This document shows positions 1-6,748 of a stretch of DNA of 8,705 nt, one piece after another. Under the pieces are notes generated by a model that did not search any database, was not told where the DNA came from, and saw nothing but the letters and a program-made list of their open reading frames with translations. Position numbers and translations under genes: made by a program. How positions within the stretch are numbered: position 1 is the first letter of the stretch; each line of letters begins with the position of its first letter. The stretch is from Ktedonobacter sp. 13_1_20CM_4_53_11 (lineage in GTDB: Bacteria; Chloroflexota; Ktedonobacteria; Ktedonobacterales; Ktedonobacteraceae). Location: positions 1 through 8,705 of the forward strand of contig MNIY01000026.1 in NCBI GenBank assembly GCA_001919995.1, in the 5' to 3' direction.

Positions 1-1
1 C

Positions 2-256
2 CCTCAGGGCAAGCTCTTTCAATACCTGCTTGCCCTGGAGCAACTGCTTGGCAGTATTCCCCCGATCGTCTCCGCTCAGCAACATCCAGGTCCATGTGAG
101 CCTCACCAAGGCATACCAGCAGAAGAATGGCCAAACGTGGTGCGCCGTGTCCGTGAGCATCACGAATCCCTCCGCCAGGTTGCCGCTCATTATGGCGTCT
201 CCCATGAGACAGTCAGGCGCCTTCTTCGTAATTCTGACAAGGAAAGAGCGGGATAA
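2..256 (+). CDS. C-terminal part of a helix-turn-helix protein (5' end outside window)
   Basis: The frame is open from the window edge to a TAA at 254-256 and encodes 84 visible residues with no start codon of its own, so the gene begins upstream of the window. Residues about 56-76 read as a compact helix-turn-helix: LRQVAAHYGVS, then HETVRRLLR, the usual pattern for small HTH domains at the end of transposases, resolvases and some regulators. The first 40 residues are Leu-rich and then Pro/Gln-rich, and I do not recognise them. The charged tail (NSDKERAG) ends shortly after the HTH. A DNA-binding role is a fair inference; the protein family is not determined. It is on the opposite strand to the main gene block and no partner gene is visible. 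Confidence 0.6.
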   Translation, partial: PQGKLFQYLLALEQLLGSIPPIVSAQQHPGPCEPHQGIPAEEWPNVVRRVREHHESLRQVAAHYGVSHETVRRLLRNSDKERAG

Positions 257-516
257 ACCGCTCTCATCCCCCCTGCCTGACCTTGAGGAAGCTTGATGAG
301 AGAGGCGATCACTTATGTTGGACCTCTTTTCACCACGTGTTCCTCAATCCTGCCAGTTCGTGGAGCCCGACACATTCTTCAGCCGAGTCACTACGTGTTA
401 AGCCTGCCTCTGGCACACCTTCTCTTGCCTCTTCCTCACGCACTGTCTGCCTGAGCAGGAACATGACAGTGATGCTGGGCCGTCGGCACAGAAACAGTGT
501 AACAGAGGAGGGCGGA

Positions 517-651
517 ATGAATACGGGTCGCACCTGGACAGAGGACGGAAAAAGGCGGCAATTACTCCAGTTGCTCTTTATAAGCTCAGCAGTTATAAGT
601 ATTGAGGAGGCAAAAGAGCCTCGCGTTCCTCTCGCTTCCGATACAGCATAG
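517..651 (+). CDS. Possible small protein, 44 aa, unknown
   Basis: The ATG at 517 follows a good purine-rich Shine-Dalgarno site (GAGGAGGG, about 505-512) at a plausible spacing, and the frame runs 44 codons to TAG at 649-651. The protein starts with a charged stretch (MNTGRTWTEDGKRRQLLQLL), then a short hydrophobic stretch (LFISSAVISI) and a charged tail. I do not recognise a family. The frame is also open upstream to 283, but that part has no good start and unconvincing composition. The only support is the ribosome binding site and the amphipathic charged start; it could equally be a gene remnant or chance. Confidence 0.25.
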   Translation: MNTGRTWTEDGKRRQLLQLLFISSAVISIEEAKEPRVPLASDTA

Positions 652-704
652 TAAATTGGGCGAAATTTAATTTACCAATGAGAATGGAGAGGAGCGGAAG
701 CAAG
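631..704. repeat. Nested inverted repeats
   Basis: The outer arms are CTCGCTTCCG (631-640) and CGGAAGCAAG (695-704), complementary except at one position. The inner arms are GTAAATT (651-657) and AATTTAC (669-675), perfectly complementary. The spacers between inner and outer arms differ in length (10 and 19 bases), so this is not one clean hairpin. It lies at the end of the weak ORF at 517-651 and has no T-run typical of a terminator. It could be a remnant of a mobile element end or a protein-binding site. Confidence 0.3.
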
Positions 705-1004
705 CGACAGGGCAAGTATCCCGTCCTGCGCCAGGGAACTTCCCCGCCTATCCGGTCCATTCAACCAGCGCAGAAACGCGGAAAAAGGACCCTTGGCATC
801 GCTTCACGGCCTTCGTATATTTAACTTTATGTTTAATGATCAGCAGAATAACTCCCAGTTTATAGGACAGGCATCTTTTTTGCAACACAACCTGTTCCTT
901 AGTGGGTTGGTTTGCTGCAGAGATGACCACCCTGGCAGTCTAGCCCATCGTAGAGCTCATCTCTTATTGTCTTGAGTCGCAGGGGTTCGCTTCTCGCAAT
1001 GTGC

Positions 1005-1811
1005 TTAAACCCCAATGCCTCCCAAGAGCCAGACAGGATGAGCCAGCCAGAGGGCCGCGAGGCCCAGCAAGACGATCCCGATCAGCGGGCTGAGCCTCTG
1101 CCCGAAAGGTGCGGTCTTCTCGGCGACCATCACCCCGGTCAGCAGCGCCATCGACAGCAGGCTGTTCACGCCAATCCCAAACATGACCAGCATCAAGGCC
1201 CAGCAGCAGCCCAGGCAGAACGCGCCGTGGCGCAGACCCAGGCGCCAGGCTGCTCCTACCCCCTGGCGATAGTAGTGCAAGAAGAAGCTGAACGGGCTGC
1301 GACATTGCTTGAGACAGCGCCTTTTGAGCGGGCTGAACTGGAACGCACCCGCGAGTGCGAAGGTGGTCGCACCAATCACCCAGGAATGCATGTAGAGCCA
1401 GAACCAGTGATCCACCAGCCAGTGGATCCTGGTATCTCCCAGAAAAGCACAGAGCGCGAACGCCGTCCAGACGACGCCATACGCAACCAGGAACGCTGCC
1501 GGCACCGCCAGAGGGCGTCGCTGCTGCCGGCCGGCATACACGATCATGTAGACCATCGGCATGCTGGATGGCAACATCATGCCCACCGTCATGACCTGCC
1601 AGCATGCCAGGAACACGACCAGGGCCACCAGCACCGGTAGATGGCTCTCCCCCAGCAGGTAGTGATGATTGATCAGGTAACTCTGATTGGTAAGGAACGC
1701 AAGCGCGGCGAGCGCCCAGGCGGCGGCCACCAGTCCCCAGGGCCAGAGGACAGGTGCCCGACGACGTGGTTGGGCACCATCTTTCACATCAGTGATCTCG
1801 GTGATACGCAA
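1005..1811 (-). CDS. DUF2182 polytopic membrane protein
   Basis: This is a 268-residue integral membrane protein matching the DUF2182 family (described as predicted metal-binding membrane proteins). Motifs seen: W71 then MTVGMMLPSSMPM (74-86) in an early membrane helix; FQFSPLKRRCLKQCRSP (157-173) with two Cys; and H195 G-x-F-C-L-G-C-C-W-x-L-M (195-207) with three Cys, followed by E231-K. About six to seven hydrophobic helices are visible after a charged cytoplasmic N-terminus. The start is a TTG at 1811, preceded by a near-perfect Shine-Dalgarno site AGGAGGT at five bases; no in-frame ATG has comparable support. It lies 30 bp downstream of the DUF1326 gene on the same strand, so the two are almost certainly co-transcribed. 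The clustered His and Cys suggest metal handling, but the biochemical role is unknown. Confidence 0.88.
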   Translation of the reverse strand: MRITEITDVKDGAQPRRRAPVLWPWGLVAAAWALAALAFLTNQSYLINHHYLLGESHLPVLVALVVFLACWQVMTVGMMLPSSMPMVYMIVYAGRQQRRPLAVPAAFLVAYGVVWTAFALCAFLGDTRIHWLVDHWFWLYMHSWVIGATTFALAGAFQFSPLKRRCLKQCRSPFSFFLHYYRQGVGAAWRLGLRHGAFCLGCCWALMLVMFGIGVNSLLSMALLTGVMVAEKTAPFGQRLSPLIGIVLLGLAALWLAHPVWLLGGIGV

Positions 1812-1816
1812 CGGAC

Positions 1817-1823
1817 ACCTCCT
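1817..1823 (-). promoter_or_regulatory. Strong Shine-Dalgarno site that sets the TTG start of the DUF2182 gene
   Basis: Read on the minus strand, AGGAGGT is followed by GTCCG and then TTG (1811-1809). This is a full anti-16S match at normal spacing, and it is what justifies choosing the rare TTG start. Confidence 0.75.
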
Positions 1824-1841
1824 GTTCCTCGGTACCTTCCA

Positions 1842-2468
1842 TTACGCTTCGAAGTGGAAGTCGCCTTGAATGGCGTTGCGCCCGCTGAACTCCCAGATCA
1901 TGCCATACTCTGGGATGTTCACGCGGTGGCGCGACGCCTTAGCAAGGTAGGCTGGCGAAACAGGAATGGTGCTGAAGACGGTGTCGTGGATGGTGGTGGG
2001 TCTCCCGTCGGCATCGGTGTAGGGGGTCATCTCCGCCTCAACGACTTCGCCGACCCGCAGGGTTCCTTTCCCGCCCTCGACGCGGTGCTCAATGGGCACG
2101 GAGTGGACCGCCACCCGCTCGCCGACCAGGCTGGCTACCCCGGCAAAGGCGCCACCCAGCTTGCCGCTGAAGACGTTGAGGATGGCTTCCCGTTGCTCTG
2201 GCGTTGCCTTGTCCTCGATGTAAAACACGGCCCGCCAGTTGCCCGCCAGCACATTGCCGGGAATCTGATTGACTTGGACAAACGAGAGGTTCGAGACATC
2301 CACGCCCCCCACTCGACCCCGATCAATGTGGTAGGCATTGACCGAGTCGCAGCGACCACCGTCTGGGTCGTCGCCCACCCAGCAGGGGCATGGTCCCCCG
2401 CAGGAACAGGCCTCCAGGAGGGTCCCATCTAGGACGTAGGTCTTCTTTGTATCTGCCTGTGTTGTCAT
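1842..2468 (-). CDS. DUF1326 Cys-rich protein
   Basis: This 208-residue soluble protein matches the DUF1326 family. Family hallmarks are seen in order: the opening beta strand and Cys cluster (YVLDGTLLEACSCGGPCPCW, residues 11-30) with Cys at 21, 23, 27, 29 and 40; QIPGNVLAGNWRAVFYIED (68-86); and an EQREAILNVFSGKLGG stretch (91-106) typical of the middle of the domain. Length is normal for the family. The ATG at 2468 has an AAGGAG site (2478-2483) nine bases upstream. No signal peptide or membrane helix is evident, so it is probably cytoplasmic. The Cys-x-Cys-x3-Cys-x-Cys arrangement looks suited to binding a metal, but this is inference; no reaction is known. It is the first gene of a two-gene unit with the DUF2182 membrane protein, a pairing I recall from other bacteria. 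Confidence 0.88.
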   Translation of the reverse strand: MTTQADTKKTYVLDGTLLEACSCGGPCPCWVGDDPDGGRCDSVNAYHIDRGRVGGVDVSNLSFVQVNQIPGNVLAGNWRAVFYIEDKATPEQREAILNVFSGKLGGAFAGVASLVGERVAVHSVPIEHRVEGGKGTLRVGEVVEAEMTPYTDADGRPTTIHDTVFSTIPVSPAYLAKASRHRVNIPEYGMIWEFSGRNAIQGDFHFEA

Positions 2469-2533
2469 CGTATTCTTCTCCTTTTCCTATCAGAGCCGCT
2501 GACGCGTAGCGTAGCCGTGATCAAGCGGCGTTA

Positions 2534-2552
2534 CGGCACTGGATCAGTGCCG
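2534..2552. promoter_or_regulatory. Perfect palindrome, candidate operator of the DUF1326-DUF2182 unit
   Basis: CGGCACTG (2534-2541), three bases GAT, then CAGTGCCG (2545-2552) form a perfect 8-bp inverted repeat. It lies 66 bp upstream of the DUF1326 start codon in the only sizeable promoter-containing gap (2469-2623). No T-run follows on either strand, which argues against an intrinsic terminator. A dimeric repressor or activator site is a reasonable inference. I could not place convincing -35 and -10 boxes next to it. Confidence 0.4.
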
Positions 2553-2623
2553 AGTGTGACTAGTGTTTCGGATACGGTCTAAGGGCAGGCATAAAGTACC
2601 ATGCGCAAATTGCTTGAGGCCAT

Positions 2624-2737
2624 TCACTGATCCTGCCCCTCTTCTATGAAGAAAGGCCTCCACATCTCCGGCATGTCCATGGCCTCCAGTGCTGCGGCCG
2701 GCATCACAATAAAGGGGCGCATCATGTCGTGGTCCTC
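2624..2737 (-). pseudogene. C-terminal remnant of a second multicopper oxidase
   Basis: The last 37 codons plus stop (TGA at 2624-2626) repeat the end of the intact oxidase gene at 4942-5055. By hand I count about 12 differences over 111 aligned bases (about 89% identity). Protein pieces kept include EDHDMMRPFIVMPAAALEAM and DMPEMWRPFF; only the residues just before the stop diverge (IEEGQDQ against TEDVQDQ). The methionine expected to be the axial ligand of the type 1 copper is retained, but the HCH motif and everything before it are gone, so no active enzyme can be made. Homology stops abruptly at 2737, where the transposase pseudogene begins. An open frame continues upstream on the minus strand to about 2827, but that part is antisense to the transposase remnant. 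Confidence 0.9.
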
Positions 2738-3358
2738 TGTTCTTCTTCTTCCTTTCGTTCTTGCTCCTGCTTTCCCTGGCATGGCTTGGCCGCCTTTCTT
2801 TACACCATCATGGGCTCCCCTGCTCAAAAGCTGGAGCAGTGCATCCCGTGATCCACCGTCTGCTCAAACCCCTCTCGCCAGACGATTGCCCTGCTTGTCG
2901 TCTGGCCTCCACTCCCTCGTCGGGTGCTGGACCAGCACCTGTTCCTGTGCGTCCCTGGTGTGAAGTGAAAAACCGCCGGGGAGCTCGCCACTCGAGTGAA
3001 GACCGAGGGCTATGCCTATCCCAACCGAAAGTGCCCCTACTTTGGCATTACCGATGCTCACATCCACGCGGCTTTTTGGCGATGGCAAGCACGGCCAGAC
3101 CGAATGCATCCAGACCTTTCGTTGTCAGGCCTGTTACAGCACCTTCAGCGCGCGACGCAACACCCCGTTGTATCGCCTGAGAACCTCTTCTCACCAGGTC
3201 GCCGTGGTGCTCTCAGCACTGGCCGAAGGGTTCGACCCTTCCGCCGCCGAGCGGGTCTTCGGCTTTCGACAAGCCACTATTACCACTTGGCTATCCCGTG
3301 CGGGCGAGCACGCACACACCCTGCACGAGCGCTTCTTCTTTCATCTCCAGCTCCCACA
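2738..3358 (+). pseudogene. Degraded zinc-ribbon/HTH transposase (IS1/InsA-like), frameshifted and truncated
   Basis: Coherent transposase-like sequence is spread over three frames. Up to about 2985 in frame 1: HPVIHRLLKPLSPDDCPACR and PVRPWCEVKNRRGA. From about 2990 to 3076 in frame 2: VKTEGYAYPNRKCPYFGITD. From about 3075 in frame 3: GDGKHGQTECIQTFRCQACY, then a helix-turn-helix (SAAERVFGFRQATITTWLSR) and HTLHERFFFHLQLPH. The second shift sits in a T5 run at 3073-3077, consistent with one added base; the first is a one-base gain between about 2981 and 2993. The zinc ribbon has lost its first Cys (AYPNRKCP, where CPN-x-x-CP would be expected). The catalytic DDE domain that should follow is absent. 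The IS family is assigned from memory of similar proteins in Chloroflexota and is less certain than the transposase call. No terminal inverted repeats were identified. Confidence 0.7.
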
Positions 3359-3456
3359 CCGCGGCCCTGCGCCAGGCCGGGCTGGAACTTTCCGCCGAAC
3401 TCGGCTTTCACATCCCGCCAGCATGGCAGCAATTGGCGGGCATAAAAACACAATAA
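3349..3456 (+). other. Orphan C-terminal coding tail fused to the transposase remnant
   Basis: After transposase similarity stops near 3358, a different frame (frame 1) gives protein-like sequence to TAA at 3454-3456: ALRQAGLELSAELGFHIPPA and then WQQLAGIKTQ. The amphipathic, Leu- and Ala-rich character suggests the real end of some gene joined here by a deletion. It could be the end of the same or another transposase, or of an unrelated gene. I do not recognise it. A hairpin (CCCGCCA 3414-3420, TGGCGGG 3434-3440) lies inside it. Confidence 0.3.
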
Positions 3457-3474
3457 ATGCTACAGGGAACCATC

Positions 3475-4872
3475 CTAGTTGGGCGTCTCCGCGTTCACCT
3501 GCCTATTGCGGGCCGCGATCAGCCGGAAGGCGTAAAAGAGGATGCCGGCCACAACAAAACCTATGTAGTAAGCGATATCTGCGCCATGTAAAGCGATTGC
3601 TATCGGCCCCTCATAAATCGTGGAGTCCATGAATGGGATGGACACGGCCAACCCGATCAGGAACGCCGCCAGGCCCGGCCATTCGATCACTGCTCCAACT
3701 ATGCGCAGATAGCGCGCGGTTCTCCTTGCCTGCCCGGGATGCAGGAAGAAATCCACGAAGACGATCGCCAGCCAGGGGCCAATCCAGTACGAAATCAGCA
3801 GCAGGAAATTCTCGTACTTGCCCGAAAGGCCGTTCACGCCATACAGGGCCAGCGCGCCGCCGAGGATGCCGGTTGCGATCACCGATATCCAGCGTTTGAT
3901 CGGCACGTCAAGCGTGAGCAGCGAGAGCGCACCAGTGTAAATGTTGAGGGCGTTGGCGGCTATGGCGCCCAGAACGACGGCGATCAAAGCGACGATCCAT
4001 ACCGGCCCCATCACCTTGACCACCAGGTCAATTGGCGACAGGTTCAGCCCGATGGTCGCTACGGCAACGCCCAGGAATTGCAACCAGAAGCAGCCGATGA
4101 ACGAGCCGCCAAAGACGGCCCCGAAAACGCGCCCTTTGGATGTGTCGGGAGGCAGGTAACGGGCATAGTCTGAGGCGTATGGCGACCAGCTAAAGACATA
4201 GGAAGCTACTGCTGTCACCATCAGGACGAACAGCCCCACGTGATCGGCTGGTGACAGCGTCGAGCTTAACCCGTAATTGGCCTTCTGGAGGGCGACGACC
4301 GACATGATTACGAAGATGATCGCCAGCAGCCCGGCGCTGATCGCTTCAAAACGGTGGATAAAGTTATAGCCATAGACTCCGACCAGGACCTGCACAACCG
4401 AGAGGATGAGCAGCGAAAGCCAGAACGGTAGTGTGGTCAGGCGGGCGATGGCTAATGCGCCGATGATGCTGTTGACCGCATACCATCCACTCGCACTGAC
4501 CCAGTTCAGTAATGCGGGCAGGTACGCGCCGCGCGAACCAAAACTGTGACGGGTGAATGGCAATTGCGGCATCCCAATCTCCGGCCCCATGCTGGCTGTG
4601 AGCGCAAGCAACGAGCAGCCGATAATATTGCCGACGAGAATGGCTACGACGCCATCCGCAAAGCCCAGACCGAAGATTACCGCGAGCGCCCCTACCAGCC
4701 AGACAGGCAGGCCCATGTTAGCGGAAAGCCAGAGTGTGAAGAGCGAACGCGTGTTGCCATGCCGTTCTACCTCTTGTACGCGCTCAATGCCATGCGGCTC
4801 TACGATCAGTACTTGTTCCCGGTACTCCCCATTCAAATCGGATTCCTCTTTTGTCAAATCTCTGTTCGCCAT
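3475..4872 (-). CDS. NCS1 family purine/cytosine permease
   Basis: This 465-residue protein has about 12 hydrophobic helices and matches the nucleobase:cation symporter-1 family (Transp_cyt_pur; CodB- and Fcy2-like). The N-terminal cytoplasmic part leads into GIERVQEVERHGNTRSLFTL (about 28-47) and the first helix WLSANMGLPVWLVGAL, the classic NCS1 entry. Other family-typical pieces are GPEIGMPQLPFTRHSFGSRG in an early loop, SWSPYASDYARYLPPDTSKG in the middle, and NALNIYTGALSLLTL in a later helix. Length is normal. The ATG at 4872 has an AAGGAG site upstream at good spacing. Family members import cytosine, purines, allantoin, hydantoins or thiamine-like compounds; the substrate cannot be read from this sequence. 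It lies 69 bp downstream of the multicopper oxidase on the same strand and may share its transcript, with no obvious functional link. Confidence 0.9.
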   Translation of the reverse strand: MANRDLTKEESDLNGEYREQVLIVEPHGIERVQEVERHGNTRSLFTLWLSANMGLPVWLVGALAVIFGLGFADGVVAILVGNIIGCSLLALTASMGPEIGMPQLPFTRHSFGSRGAYLPALLNWVSASGWYAVNSIIGALAIARLTTLPFWLSLLILSVVQVLVGVYGYNFIHRFEAISAGLLAIIFVIMSVVALQKANYGLSSTLSPADHVGLFVLMVTAVASYVFSWSPYASDYARYLPPDTSKGRVFGAVFGGSFIGCFWLQFLGVAVATIGLNLSPIDLVVKVMGPVWIVALIAVVLGAIAANALNIYTGALSLLTLDVPIKRWISVIATGILGGALALYGVNGLSGKYENFLLLISYWIGPWLAIVFVDFFLHPGQARRTARYLRIVGAVIEWPGLAAFLIGLAVSIPFMDSTIYEGPIAIALHGADIAYYIGFVVAGILFYAFRLIAARNRQVNAETPN

Positions 4873-4897
4873 GGGTATACTCCTTGCGTCCTTCCAA

Positions 4898-4927
4898 CTA
4901 ATACGTCGTTCCTGCTTGTGCGGTCAT
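4898..4927 (-). other. Nine-codon mini-ORF with strong ribosome binding site
   Basis: In the gap between the oxidase and the permease, a full AGGAGG site on the minus strand is followed by ATG (4927) and the peptide MTAQAGTTY, then TAG (4898-4900). The permease has its own AAGGAG site further on. The mini-ORF may be the start of a deleted gene, a leader peptide, or chance. Confidence 0.3.
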
Positions 4928-4941
4928 CGTCTCTCCTCCTT

Positions 4942-6729
4942 TTACTGATCCTGTACGTCTTCGGTGAAGAAGGGCCGCCACATCTCCGGCATGTCCATGG
5001 CCTCCAGGGCCGCAGCCGGCATGACGATAAAGGGGCGCATCATGTCGTGGTCCTCATGTTCCAGAATATGGCAATGGTACATATAGCGGCCGGTGAAGCC
5101 ATCGAAGGTGGCCGCGATCGTGACCATTTCCCCCGGGTTGACCCGCACGGTATCTTTCCAGCCCTCTTCGTTGGCATCGAGTGTGCCATGCGCCTGAAAG
5201 CTGACCGGGGTTGTCGTGCCTCCCGTTTCTGGCTGGAAGCCCTCCTTATTATACAGGTCTCGCGAGAGCGCCTGGAACTGGACGAGATGCACATGGAAGG
5301 GATGGGTATCTTCCGTGAGATTGAGGACATGCCAGACTTCGGTCGACCCGTAGGCGATGAACCAGTTGACCATGTCCTCAAAGTGCGTGGCGACGGTGCG
5401 ATACTGCCAGGTGGTTCCCTGCTCGTCGGTGATCGAAAGCCTCACTTCTCCCCCGGTGGCCTCGCCGCTGCGCACGAGCGCCAGTTCATGGAAGGTGAGC
5501 ATGCCGTCGGGATACTCGACCATCGCCACGATGCGGTGCCGGTGAGCCGGAGGTAAGCGGTCGTGGGCGAGTCTGCGATACGAGGGAGACAGCACCTCCG
5601 GCAGGACGAAGGGATCCTCCACCGGCTGCGCGGAGACGCGGAACTCCATCACCTCCGGGTGCGGCAGCCGGTTGTCCGGGTCGGGTGTTCCCGCCGGTTG
5701 GGTCGCCGGAGCGTTGTCGAACGGGGCGCCGGCGGTGTTGACCAGCCTCAGACTCTGTCCTTGCAGCGAGCGAAAGTCGACGATCAGATCGGCGCGCTCG
5801 GCAGGCGCAAGTGTGAGACCATTGGCTGGCAGGTCCACGGGCTGCCCAAGCAGGCCACCATCGGTGCCAAGCTGCTTGATGAGGTGATGCACCGGCGTCC
5901 CGCTCTCATCGAGCAGCACGAAGCGGTAGATGCGCGCGTTGGAGCCATTGAGGACGCGGAAGCGGTATTGTCGCGCTTCGACCGGCAGATACGGCCAGAT
6001 GGTGCCGTTGACGAGCGTGAAGGGACCGAAAAACTCCATCGTGCCATCTTCGACCTTGTGCAGCAGGCGGCCGGTGAGCGAGCCATCGGGTGCGGTCTCC
6101 AGGTTGCGGTCCTGGATCAGCAAGGGGATCTCGTAGGGGCCGGCGGGCAAGTGCAGCGCGGCTTCCTCGGCATCGCGGATGAGGTACAGCCCGGCCAGGC
6201 CGGCAGAGACGTTGAAGCGGGTGATGCCCATGGCATGGTCGTGATACCACAGCAGGGTCGCCTGCTGGTCGTTGGCGTAGTCGCTCGTGGTGACCTGGCC
6301 GGACAGCGAGGCGTTCTCGGTCCAGCCATCGCTTACGGCAGCCGTGCGACCGCCATGCAGATGCACCACCGTCCAGGGCTGAAGACTTGCCACGGTCGCA
6401 TTGGCCGGCCTGCCGCTGCGGCCGGGCTCATTCTGCGTCTCGTCTGGGGCCGTGACGGCGGTGATGGGATAGGGCTGGTCCGAGGGGAGCGCGTTGATCC
6501 ATTCAATCTGCACATGTTGTCCTCGCCAGACCTCAATGATGGGCCCTGGCAGGGTGCCCTCGTAGGTCCACACCTCGCTGGGTGGCAGTTCCGTGTGCAG
6601 TTGGAGCTGCGCGGGACGCATCTGCACGCGCAGGGAATACCGTTGATCGTCCATCTGTTGTGGATGCAAGGTGGGGGGAACCCGCAAACAATCCTTGAAC
6701 TTGGTCAGCGACGTTGTTGGTTGTGTCAT
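4942..6729 (-). CDS. CotA-like multicopper oxidase (laccase / phenoxazinone synthase type)
   Basis: This 595-residue enzyme couples one-electron oxidation of phenolic or metal substrates to reduction of O2 to water. All four copper motifs are present: HLHGG with H123 and H125; WYHDH with H163 and H165; HPFHVH with H476, H479 and H481; and HCHILEHEDHDMM with H552, C553, H554, H558 and axial M563. The stretch after WYHDH (AMGITRFNVSAGLAGLYLIR) and the ending HCHILEHEDHDMMRPF closely follow Bacillus CotA. At 595 residues it is longer than the roughly 510 of CotA, partly through extra sequence around 90-120 and 335-370. There is no signal peptide or Tat motif, as in CotA, so a cytoplasmic location is likely. 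The start at 6729 is chosen because AGGAGG lies nine bases upstream; an in-frame ATG at 6765 has no such site and lies within a superoxide dismutase remnant read in another frame. Confidence 0.93.
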   Translation of the reverse strand: MTQPTTSLTKFKDCLRVPPTLHPQQMDDQRYSLRVQMRPAQLQLHTELPPSEVWTYEGTLPGPIIEVWRGQHVQIEWINALPSDQPYPITAVTAPDETQNEPGRSGRPANATVASLQPWTVVHLHGGRTAAVSDGWTENASLSGQVTTSDYANDQQATLLWYHDHAMGITRFNVSAGLAGLYLIRDAEEAALHLPAGPYEIPLLIQDRNLETAPDGSLTGRLLHKVEDGTMEFFGPFTLVNGTIWPYLPVEARQYRFRVLNGSNARIYRFVLLDESGTPVHHLIKQLGTDGGLLGQPVDLPANGLTLAPAERADLIVDFRSLQGQSLRLVNTAGAPFDNAPATQPAGTPDPDNRLPHPEVMEFRVSAQPVEDPFVLPEVLSPSYRRLAHDRLPPAHRHRIVAMVEYPDGMLTFHELALVRSGEATGGEVRLSITDEQGTTWQYRTVATHFEDMVNWFIAYGSTEVWHVLNLTEDTHPFHVHLVQFQALSRDLYNKEGFQPETGGTTTPVSFQAHGTLDANEEGWKDTVRVNPGEMVTIAATFDGFTGRYMYHCHILEHEDHDMMRPFIVMPAAALEAMDMPEMWRPFFTEDVQDQ

Positions 6730-6738
6730 GCTGCTATG

Positions 6739-6744
6739 CCTCCT
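6739..6744 (-). promoter_or_regulatory. Shine-Dalgarno site that sets the start of the multicopper oxidase
   Basis: On the minus strand AGGAGG is followed by nine bases and ATG (6729-6727). It lies immediately after the end of the superoxide dismutase homology and decides between the starts at 6729 and 6765. Confidence 0.7.
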
Positions 6745-6748
6745 GAAT

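Larger units (their letters stand above)
257..1004. other. Long stretch without a convincing gene
   Basis: About 750 bp lie between the HTH fragment and the stop codon of the DUF2182 gene. Open frames here are short, give protein sequence without family resemblance, and mostly lack a ribosome binding site; the exception (517-651) is listed separately. The part around 820-900 is visibly richer in A and T than the flanking genes. Inverted repeats are present: CTCTCATC at 261-268 with GATGAGAG at 295-302, the pair of arms at 631-704, and AGAGATGA at 919-926 with TCATCTCT at 957-964. None is followed by a good T-run. The stretch may be eroded mobile DNA, given the HTH fragment to its left, but no transposase homology is visible. 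Confidence 0.5.

Noticed and set aside
748..930. Minus-strand 60-codon open frame starting with GTG
   Set aside because: No ribosome binding site, no family resemblance, in a region of generally poor coding character.
919..964. Inverted repeat AGAGATGA/TCATCTCT downstream of DUF2182 as terminator or tRNA
   Set aside because: The stem is A/T-rich in pairing with a 30-base loop and no T-run on the minus strand; nearby GGGGTTCG recalls a tRNA T-arm, but no cloverleaf can be built.
972..1640. Plus-strand open frame of about 222 codons, Gln/His/Arg-rich
   Set aside because: It is antisense to the DUF2182 gene, whose motifs are clear on the other strand.
1641..2432. Plus-strand open frame of about 263 codons
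   Set aside because: It runs antisense across the well-supported DUF1326 gene and the start of DUF2182, without domain resemblance.
3414..3440. Hairpin CCCGCCA/TGGCGGG as a terminator for the permease
   Set aside because: On the minus strand the T-run comes before the stem rather than after it, so it does not fit an intrinsic terminator; the bases are also explained by the coding tail.
4546..5556. Plus-strand open frame of about 336 codons
   Set aside because: It is antisense to the end of the oxidase and the start of the permease; the composition is that of a shadow frame.
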